64,000 nt of DNA, taken from Synechococcus sp. WH 7803. GTDB lineage: Bacteria > Cyanobacteriota > Cyanobacteriia > PCC-6307 > Cyanobiaceae. The DNA lies in NCBI GenBank assembly GCA_000063505.1, contig CT971583.1:2201918-2265917 (forward strand). Direction: 5' to 3'. Under the pieces are notes generated by a model. That model saw only the letters and a list, made by a program, of their open reading frames with translations. It was not told the DNA's origin and made no database searches. Shown here one piece after another: positions 9,310 through 18,500 of the stretch. How positions within the stretch are numbered: the first letter of the stretch is position 1; every line of letters begins with the position of its first letter. Both the position numbers and the translations under genes were made by a program.

Positions 9310-9972
9310 GTGCGCATCAAACTGCAGGAACGTCTCCAGAGCCTGAAACTGCTTGCAGGACTTGCTGCCTTTCTGAAAAATCCCGGTTCGCTGGAAAGCG
9401 TTTTTGCTGTGGGTGCCAGCCTCAAGGACAGCGCACTCGGCAAGCAAATGGTGGAGCACCTGCTGGAGGACCACCAATTCCGATCACTGGTCGACGAAGG
9501 CTGGCGGCCTGCACCGATCAACCTCGACCAGTTGCAGAAACTGCCCGAGGGCAGCTTGGGTCGGGTGTATGCCGATCAACTGATCAGCCAGGGCATCACC
9601 CCTGACAGCTTGATCGATCCCTCACCAGTCAGTAACTCCCAGGACTTCGTCGTTCACCGACTCAAGGAAACCCACGACATCGTGCATGTGCTGACCGGTT
9701 TTGGCATTGACGGCGCCAGTGAACTGGGGCTCCAGGGATTCAACCTCGCGCAGAACCGCTCACCGCTGGCCGTGATGCTGATCTTCGGGGGGATGCTCTC
9801 AGCCCTGCAAAACGACGAGCCACTGGCACCCATGCTGCGGGCGTTGGCCCATGGCTTTCAGATGGGCCTGGATGCAGACCTGGTGATTGCGCGGAAACTG
9901 GAAGATGGCTGGGATCGGCCGCTGGCCGATTGGCGCCAGGAGCTCAAACTTCCTACGCAAACCAGCACTTGA
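9310..9972 (+). CDS. COQ4 family protein
   Basis: A 220-aa protein starting at GTG, 3 bp after speA. It contains the COQ4 signature HDIVHVLTGFGIDGASE (about residues 119-135), matching HDxxHx11E, the metal-binding motif of eukaryotic and bacterial COQ4. Flanking blocks LPEGSLGRVYAD and ALAHGFQMGLDADLVI also fit the family. COQ4 acts in ubiquinone head-group modification, but cyanobacteria make plastoquinone, so the substrate here is open. It has no signal peptide and is probably a peripheral membrane protein, as known for COQ4. Confidence 0.85.
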   Translation: MRIKLQERLQSLKLLAGLAAFLKNPGSLESVFAVGASLKDSALGKQMVEHLLEDHQFRSLVDEGWRPAPINLDQLQKLPEGSLGRVYADQLISQGITPDSLIDPSPVSNSQDFVVHRLKETHDIVHVLTGFGIDGASELGLQGFNLAQNRSPLAVMLIFGGMLSALQNDEPLAPMLRALAHGFQMGLDADLVIARKLEDGWDRPLADWRQELKLPTQTST

Positions 9973-10029
9973 AGCGGAGGTGCATGGCCAGCTCCCAAGG
10001 AGTATCAAGAAAGAAGCCGTGATCCATTC

Positions 10030-10605
10030 ATGTGGGGTGATGAACCGCAGCTGCAAGCGTTTCGCGAACGCTTGAAACTGCTCCTGGAAGCTCATCAACA
10101 GGAACTCAATCCCAAACCAATCACTGCCAAAGAAGGCGATGTGCTGTTTCGCCAGGGGGACCCGGTGGAAACCCTGATGCTGCTCACCAGTGGCAAGGTG
10201 GCTGTGGATGTGCATCAAGGCAGCGAACGCCACACCCTGGCTGTAGTGGAAGCTGTGGAGTTACTTGGGGAGGTGGGCTTCTTCGCCAATGGCCAGCACT
10301 ATGCCGACTTTCGCGTTGTGGATGGTGCGGCCGAACTCCTCGCCCTGCCAGGGGAAGACCTCCTGCAGGCGATGCTGTTCGACAGCGACCTGGCCGTCGA
10401 GATGCTGGCCTTGGTGAGTGAACGCTGCCGAAGGGGCAACCGGGTGATCGGATTGCTACTCAGCGGCATCGAAGCAGTGCATGACCACGAAACAGAGCGG
10501 CTCGAGCAAGCAACAAGAGAGCTGGGTGGGATCCATTTCTGCATTACCAAGGCAAGTCGCCAATTACAACGCCTACACCAAACGAACGCAACTCAACGCA
10601 CCTAA
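10030..10605 (+). CDS. Cyclic-nucleotide-binding-domain protein (CRP-like fold, no DNA-binding domain)
   Basis: A 191-aa protein with a cNMP-binding beta-roll at about residues 30-135: GDVLFRQGDPVETLMLL, then LLGEVGFFANG. The phosphate-binding cassette keeps the Gly-Glu pair, but the usual Arg-Ala/Thr following it is not clearly present (HYADFRVV), so nucleotide binding is uncertain. The C-terminal 55 residues are helical and Arg/Gln-rich, too short for the winged helix of a CRP regulator. It lies just upstream of the TpsB/exoprotein island and may be an accessory sensor of it; this is inference from position only. Confidence 0.8.
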   Translation: MWGDEPQLQAFRERLKLLLEAHQQELNPKPITAKEGDVLFRQGDPVETLMLLTSGKVAVDVHQGSERHTLAVVEAVELLGEVGFFANGQHYADFRVVDGAAELLALPGEDLLQAMLFDSDLAVEMLALVSERCRRGNRVIGLLLSGIEAVHDHETERLEQATRELGGIHFCITKASRQLQRLHQTNATQRT

Positions 10606-10816
10606 TCAACAAAGAAAGACATCATCAGAGAATTGACTTCGAGAAGGCAGGAACCGACTCACGAAACACAAAAAATCAGGAGCCTGGGAGTAGACAAAAC
10701 AAGGCTGGAGAGAACAGTCCAAATTGAGGGGTGACGCTGACACATCAACAAAACTGACACATGCGCGCACAAGACCACGAATCAACACCATAGAGTTGAG
10801 GGGTCGCATGTGACCT
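10606..10816 (+). promoter_or_regulatory. Leader region of the TpsB gene with direct repeats
   Basis: About 210 bp without a gene mark the switch to AT-rich DNA. It contains two copies of TTGAGGGGT (10724-10732 and 10796-10804), two copies of TGACACAT (10738-10745 and 10755-10762, 17 bp apart) and an 8-bp inverted repeat CACATGCG / CGCATGTG (10758-10765 with 10805-10812). The repeated elements immediately before the TpsB start suggest regulator binding, but no known operator consensus is matched. Confidence 0.35.
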
Positions 10817-12538
10817 TTGAGCGAAGTTTGGAGGCTAGGAGCCAACAAAGCGAACCCATCAAACTTACAACAAAACCAAGTGATCATCCTCCTTGCCCAA
10901 CTCGTAGCACCACCAATACAGCCAGGACCAGCAAGGGTTCCAGAACGTGAGATCCCAACAAGCCAGCCCGCGACAATTCAACTCGATATTGACAATGAAG
11001 CCAATGACGGGAGGAAAGGCGGAAAGGGAACAAAGAATAACAATGAAGACAATATCAACATTGAGGGCAAATCTCCCTACAGCGATGATCAAACAAAAGA
11101 AATTCTCGAAAACTGCGATCAATCATTCGACTCAAGCAGCGCAGACAGCTGCGTCACCAAATTCAACTCTCGATTACAGAAAGATGGCTATATCAACACA
11201 CGAGTCGTAGCGGAAACGAAAAATGGCACAACCAACCTCATCATCATCCCAGGAAGGCTTGTTGAAATCAACGTCAACGCAAAAGATAAAAGCCTCGGAA
11301 AGGAAATTGAAAACAAACTCAAGCCACTGCTTGATGAGACATTTAACATCATCACGATTAAAAATAGCCTGTTGAGTCTTGAACGCAGTGGAATCGCCAG
11401 CAAGATCACAGGTAGCATTGGAAAACTGGGAAGCAATCCAACAAAAGCAACACTTAATATCACCGTAGAATCAGTACCAAGCCTTTGGAGAGGAGAAACA
11501 TCAATACGCAATGATGGCAATACAGGAAGTGGAGAATGGAGGGGCGTCGCGATCCTGCAGAAAAAGGATCTGCTAACAAGAGGAGATCAATTTCAATTTT
11601 ATGGTGAACTCAATGCAGACAGCGACCCAGAACTCGGTGCAGGCATAGGCTCGCTGAGTTATACATACCCGCTCAGCCAAACAGTCGATGTCACAGCATC
11701 CTTTGGAGCAAATCGTCGTTACCTAGTTGAATTCCCAGAACCTTTCAGAGACTTAAGTTTTAGACAATACCAGGGGTTAATTCAAACCAATTGGACCTTA
11801 CAACAAACAGGCTCATCCAATACGTATGCATTTGCTGGGATCAGTGCAAATCACAACAACAGCTACTACAAAAACGAATCATTCCCGATCATTGTCGGAG
11901 GTGGCTTAGATGGGGATCTCACAACTGGATACGTTCGGATAGGAATCGGCCATCAAGGAGTCAAAAATTCGATGTTATGGACAGGACAAATTTACGGACT
12001 GCAAGGAATCAGTTCATTCAGTAGTGCGGATGAACTCAATGCTTTAAATGTGGTTGGGATCCAACCCAGCAATGCCCGGGCCATTGGTGCCTATGCAACT
12101 GGTCTATGGGCGATCAATCAAAAACTCATCGCAAAAGCAATTGCTGGAGGCCAGTATGCCTTTCATCCATTAACGAGCAGTATGGGATTTAGCGTTGGCA
12201 GTGATAATGGATTAAGAGGCTTACCGGGAACATTGATTAGTGGAGACAACGGATGGATTGGAAACTTAGAGCTCGAGTGGTCTTTGAAGAAAACCAAAAA
12301 CAACGAATTCAAACTGGTTCCTTTTGGTGGTGCTGGTGGTATTCAAACAACACGCTTAGGAATTACCTTGAACGACACTGTCGGTTCCTATGGAGTTTTA
12401 GTAAGGTGGCTCCACAAAAATCAGCTCAGTGTTGACTTAGGCTGGGCAAAACAAATTAACGTTGAAAACAATGCAGGCCTTTGGAACGAATGGACGTTAG
12501 GAAATGGGCTTTACACCAAAGTTAGTTATCGGTTCTAA
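10817..12538 (+). CDS. TpsB-type outer-membrane transporter (ShlB/FhaC/HecB family)
   Basis: A 573-aa two-partner-secretion pore that exports a TpsA exoprotein across the outer membrane. The N-terminal about 90 residues are polar and poorly conserved. POTRA-like sequence follows (about 100-215, including DGYINTRVV and IIIPGRLVEINV), then a long alternating beta-barrel region with an LRGLPG motif (about 467) equivalent to the family's L6 VRGY/F tip, and a terminal Phe (KVSYRF) as in outer-membrane barrels. No ATG start or convincing signal peptide is visible: the frame opens at TTG 10817, with a GTG at 10880 before a short hydrophobic stretch, so the start is unsettled. It converges on its presumed substrate gene, 11 bp away. 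It is AT-richer than the core genes. Confidence 0.88.
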   Translation: MSEVWRLGANKANPSNLQQNQVIILLAQLVAPPIQPGPARVPEREIPTSQPATIQLDIDNEANDGRKGGKGTKNNNEDNINIEGKSPYSDDQTKEILENCDQSFDSSSADSCVTKFNSRLQKDGYINTRVVAETKNGTTNLIIIPGRLVEINVNAKDKSLGKEIENKLKPLLDETFNIITIKNSLLSLERSGIASKITGSIGKLGSNPTKATLNITVESVPSLWRGETSIRNDGNTGSGEWRGVAILQKKDLLTRGDQFQFYGELNADSDPELGAGIGSLSYTYPLSQTVDVTASFGANRRYLVEFPEPFRDLSFRQYQGLIQTNWTLQQTGSSNTYAFAGISANHNNSYYKNESFPIIVGGGLDGDLTTGYVRIGIGHQGVKNSMLWTGQIYGLQGISSFSSADELNALNVVGIQPSNARAIGAYATGLWAINQKLIAKAIAGGQYAFHPLTSSMGFSVGSDNGLRGLPGTLISGDNGWIGNLELEWSLKKTKNNEFKLVPFGGAGGIQTTRLGITLNDTVGSYGVLVRWLHKNQLSVDLGWAKQINVENNAGLWNEWTLGNGLYTKVSYRF

Positions 12539-12549
12539 GAAAAAACGAC

Positions 12550-15500
12550 TTACCAAGGGGTGCCGAGGAGTACGAAGCCAGACCAGAAAAAAGGATGGCG
12601 GAAACCTCTTGGATAATTAAATTTTTGCGCTGCAGACAGATTAGACAACAAGACATCACCAGAAGGAGCAACAACATCTGATCCAGTAATTTTGATTGAT
12701 CCTGAAGCAAAATCGCGCTGTGTCATGCTCAGAGCGCTTGACTTCGTGATACCGCGACTAAGGTAACGGTAGAACTGAGAAAAGAATGCTGACGTGGCAA
12801 CATCATCAACGTACCAAAGTGAACCAATCGCACTCTTTGCACCAGCTTGTAGAGCCATACCAGCAAGCCCCATTTCACTATCACTATCGCCTAGTGCACT
12901 ACGACAAGCACTGAGCACGAAAAGATCAATTGGATCAGACTTTCTCTCCCGACGAATAGACTTAAATGCTTCAAAAGAAATGAAGCCATCTCGAGTATGA
13001 ATCATCGATTGATCCGGTTTGCCACCCTTGAAGTCAGCATGCGTTGCAAGATGAATCAGCGGTTGCGTTGAGCTTTTCAAGTCGGCCATAACACGTTGTG
13101 AAGTAAATTGATCTTCAACAACAGCCGAGCCGCCATAAACCTGTTGAATATTTTCAACCTCCTGGCCAACAAAAGGGAGAGGTGCCAAGTCAGTAAACTC
13201 AGAAGAGCCCATAATCAAAATGCCATCTGATTTCGCGTCCGCCAATGGGACAGATAGATCGGTCAGTGCCAAAGACGGTGTGAAAGAGAAAGAGGTCTTT
13301 CTGACGGCATATTCACCTTGACGCGCAAGAGCTGTAAAGGGAATTGCTTGAAGACCACGATCAGCGGACACCAATACAGATGTGATCTGTTCACGAACTA
13401 AGATCTCATCAATAGGCTGAAGAAACAAAGAATATAATCTCGAGGTCTCTGACGAAGCTTTCGACGATTCTAAAGGACGCTGGCTCGTGATTTTGCCATA
13501 AAAACCTCGAAGTAACTTTGAAAACTCCTTGAGTGATAGCTCCGAACGACGGCCGACCACCGTTCCATTTGACGTTATCAGTGTCAGATCAATAAAACCG
13601 TTATCAGCATTACCAACTCCTAGATCAGCATTCTTTGTAAAGGCAATATTGAGGTATGCGGGATTAAAGCGAGCTTGGTTTGAGGAGGCATTAGTCAGCA
13701 CTTGTATTGTTGATGAAGCGAGTGAAGCTCTTGGCAACATGGACAAAGAACTCGACACTGACTGATATGCCTGGCGTGCTTCACTGAGGCTTTGTGAGAT
13801 TTTCGCTGGTGTGAGCTCGCTCGATGGTGTTGGGCTCAAATCATCCAAACCAAGAGCTGACAAAACTTGGTTAGCATTGACAGCAAGCGAATCTTCTAAA
13901 TTGGACTCAACGACAGTGTTGTCAAGTGTACTGACTTGAACACTCGGTGTCGCGGACTCTGCAGACTCAGACTCACCGGATTGCGATGCAGACGACTCGT
14001 CTTGTGAGCTTGAGGAGCTGGCACGTTCTGATGAAGAATCACCGTCTGACTCGCCATCAGACTCCGAATCAGGTTGACTGTCAGTAGCTGATTCTGATTC
14101 AGAACTAGCGGAGGATTCATCAGCACCATCACTATCTGAAACAGAAACAGAAACAGAAGAGCTTTGCGTTGACGAATTCTCTTGACTTGATGACTGCTCA
14201 TCCGACGCAACAGCAACTTGAGAGTCAGAAGCAACGTTCGAAGTGGTGTCATTAGAACGTGACACATCGAAGGATGTATCTTTAGAATCATTGACATATG
14301 AAATCGATGATTCATTACCATCAACAACATACAGCGAAGAATCACTAATACTTGACGAGTCAAGAACTGCACTATAACCAGTATTAACCACCAAAGAGTT
14401 GTTCCCGCTCACATCGGAGCCAGAAACAGAAACATCTAATCCAGTGGAAAATGCTAACTGCTGATTGTCAGCAAAATCCGAACTCGGGACATCAACATTA
14501 CCAACAAGAGCCACAGCTTCAAAAACATTCTCATCAAAACTAGAAGACAAGATCATTACATCACCATCGTCTGAAGAAACCGTCACATCGTTATCAACCA
14601 CATCAGAATCAGCAATCACTGCATCGCCGCTTTCTGATTCAACACTCAGATCATTGCCCTCAACAGTTGAATCAACAATCACCGCGTCACCATCGTCTGA
14701 AGAAACCGTCACATCGTTATCAACCACATCAGAATCAGCAATCACTGCATCGCCACTTTCTGATTCAACACTCAGATCATTGCCCTCAACGGTTGAATCA
14801 ACAATCACCGCATCACCATCGTCTGAAGAAACCGTCACATCGTTATCAACCACATCAGAATCAGCAATCACTGCATCGCCACTTTCTGATTCAACACTCA
14901 GATCATTGCCCTCAACGGTTGAATCAACAATCACCGCATCACCATCGTCTGAAGAAACCGTCACATCGTTATCAACCACATCAGAATCAGCAATCACTGC
15001 ATCGCCGCTTTCTGATTCAACACTCAGATCATTGCCCTCAACGGTTGAATCAACAATCACCGCATCACCATCGTCTGAAGAAACCGTCACATCGTTATCA
15101 ACCACATCAGAATCAGCAATCACTGCATCGCCGCTTTCTGATTCAACACTCAGATCATTGCCCTCAACGGTTGAATCAACAATCACCGCATCACCATCGT
15201 CTGAAGAAACCGTCACATCGTTATCAACCACATCAGAATCAGCAATCACTGCATCGCCGCTTTCTGATTCAACACTCAGATCATTGCCCTCAACAGTTGA
15301 ATCAACAATCACCGCGTCACCATCGTCTGAAGAAACCGTCACATCGTTATCAACCACATCAGAATCAGCAATCACTGCATCGCCGCTTTCTGATTCAACA
15401 CTCAGATCATTGCCCTCAACGGTTGAATCAACAATCACCGCATCACCATCGTCTGAAGAAACCGTCACATCGTTATCAACCACATCAGAATCAGCAATCA

Positions 15501-18500
15501 CTGCATCGCCGCTTTCTGATTCAACACTCAGATCATTGCCCTCAACGGTTGAATCAACAATCACCGCGTCACCATCGTCTGAAGAAACCGTCACATCGTT
15601 ATCAACCACATCAGAATCAGCAATCACTGCATCGCCGCTTTCTGATTCAACACTCAGATCATTGCCCTCAACAGTTGAATCAACAATCACCGCGTCACCA
15701 TCGTCTGAAGAAACCGTCACATCGTTATCAACCACATCAGAATCAGCAATCACTGCATCGCCACTTTCTGATTCAACACTCAGATCATTGCCCTCAACGG
15801 TTGAATCAACAATCACCGCATCACCATCGTCTGAAGAAACCGTCACATCGTTATCAACCACATCAGAATCAGCAATCACTGCATCGCCGCTTTCTGATTC
15901 AACACTTAGATCATTGCCCTCAACGGTTGAATCAACAATCACCGCATCACCATCGTCTGAAGAAACCGTCACATCGTTATCAACCACATCAGAATCAGCA
16001 ATCACTGCATCGCCGCTTTCTGATTCAACACTCAGATCATTGCCCTCAACGGTTGAATCAACAATCACCGCATCACCATCGTCTGAAGAAACCGTCACAT
16101 CGTTATCAACCACATCAGAATCAGCAATCACTGCATCGCCGCTTTCTGATTCAACACTCAGATCATTGCCCTCAACGGTTGAATCAACAATCACCGCATC
16201 ACCATCGTCTGAAGAAACCGTCACATCGTTATCAACCACATCAGAATCAGCAATCACTGCATCGCCGCTTTCTGATTCAACACTCAGATCATTGCCCTCA
16301 ACGGTTGAATCAACAATCACCGCATCACCATCGTCTGAAGAAACCGTCACATCGTTATCAACCACATCAGAATCAGCAATCACTGCATCGCCGCTTTCTG
16401 ATTCAACACTCAGATCATTGCCCTCAACAGTTGAATCAACAATCACCGCATCACCATCGTCTGAAGAAACCGTCACATCGTTATCAACCACATCAGAATC
16501 AGCAATCACTGCATCGCCACTTTCTGATTCAACACTCAGATCATTGCCCTCAACGGTTGAATCAACAATCACCGCATCACCATCGTCTGAAGAAACCGTC
16601 ACATCGTTATCAACCACATCAGAATCAGCAATCACTGCATCGCCGCTTTCTGCTTCAACACTCAGATCATTGCCCTCAACGTTTGAATCAACAATCACCG
16701 CATCACCATCGTCTGAAGCAACCGTCACATCGTTATCAACCACATCAGAATCAGCAATCACTGCATCGCCACTTTCTGATTCAACACTCAGATCATTGCC
16801 CTCAACAGTTGAATCAACAATCACCGCGTCACCATCGTCTGAAGAAACCGTCACATCGTTATCAACCACATCAGAATCAGCAATCACTGCATCGCCGCTT
16901 TCTGATTCAACACTCAGATCATTGCCCTCAACGGTTGAATCAACAATCACCGCGTCACCATCATCTGAAGAAACCGTCACATCGTTATCAACCACATCAG
17001 AATCAGCAATCACTGCATCGCCGCTTTCTGATTCAACACTCAGATCATTGCCCTCAACAGTTGAATCAACAATCACCGCGTCACCATCGTCTGAAGAAAC
17101 CGTCACATCGTTATCAACCACATCAGAATCAACAATCACTGCATCGCCGCTTTCTGCTTCAACACTCAGATCATTGCCCTCAACGGTTGAATCAACAATC
17201 ACCGCATCACCATCGTCTGAAGAAACCGTCACATCGTTATCAACCACATCAGAATCAGCAATCACTGCATCGCCGCTTTCTGCTTCAACACTCAGATCAT
17301 TGCCCTCAACGGTTGAATCAACAACCGCCGCATCACCATCGTCTGAAGAAACCGTCACATCGTTATCAACCACATCAGAATCAACAATCACTGCATCGCC
17401 GCTTTCTGATTCAACGCTTAAATCATTACCAACTGCAATTGAATCGACCACCGCTGCATCACCATCGCTTGTGAAATCAAGGGCATTGTCAACAAGTTCA
17501 GTACTTGCAATTACCGAGTCTCCCTGTTCAGCGCCAATCACCAAGTCGTTACCAACAACAGATGTGTCGAAAACATAGGCATTACCTAAGGAATAGGCAT
17601 CGATATAAGCATTACGCGAAAGCAAGGAGCTAGAGATAAAGATATCCCCAGCAAGTGATTCAATATAAGGATAAAGATTGTCTAGAATGTCTGAATTGTT
17701 GATATTAACGTCAGAAGTTGAAGATATCAGCGCAAATGGACCATTGAAATCAAGGCTCGAATCAAGAATAGTGATCAAGCCCACAGCATCGATCGAGAAA
17801 GCTGGCAATGCAAAAACGGTATCAAAATCCGAAAGATACTGATCAGTTGTGTAAGGTAAATTGCTAAGAAGATCAGAACCATAGAAACCAAAATCACCAC
17901 CAGAAGTGATCGTAATCGTGGTGTTATCATTAATACTTGAGTTATAGATATTAGCATTGCCAACAGATGTGAGCGTAAGTGAGGAATTGCGATCAAACGA
18001 AACTCCGAACGCATAGGCACCAGACTGATCAATAGAACCTGCGTTCAAATCCCCACCCGATGTAATCGTGGCAGACTGATTGTCACTAATGCTTGAATCG
18101 TAGAGACTAATACTTCCATCTGCTGTCAAAGACAGAGTCGTGTTCTGGTCAAAGGACACTCCAGAATTACTAACAGACGGATTGCTATCTGCTAAGAAAT
18201 TACCACCAACGTCAATGGCTACTGAATCATTATTAGCTATGGATGCGTTATAAATGCTGAAATCACTTACTGTGTCAATAACCACTGAAGAATTATTATC
18301 AATGGCAACTCCAGTTTCGGCGGAGTTATTGGGGTCTGAAATAGTCAATGTACCACCCGAGTCAATCTTGACTATCGAATGATTATCCAACGAGGAGTCT
18401 TCTATTTTGAGGTTACCTACGGAATAGAGAGAAAGTTCAGAGTTTACATCGAACGATGCATTTAAAAGTGATACATCTGAGAGTGCTAAATCACCCCCAA

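Noticed and set aside
14560-17475. CRISPR-like regular repeats
   Set aside because: The repeat fills the whole 126-bp period with no unique spacers, is in frame with a coding gene, and no cas genes are present.
14465-17578. A 1,037-codon open frame on the plus strand, and a further 935-codon plus-strand frame at 14667-17474
   Set aside because: Both are by-products of the 126-bp coding repeat: the period is divisible by three, so any frame without a stop in one unit stays open through the array. Their products are simple Ser/Thr- or Gln/His/Pro-rich repeats with no signal peptide or domain, and the minus frame has clear domains on both sides.
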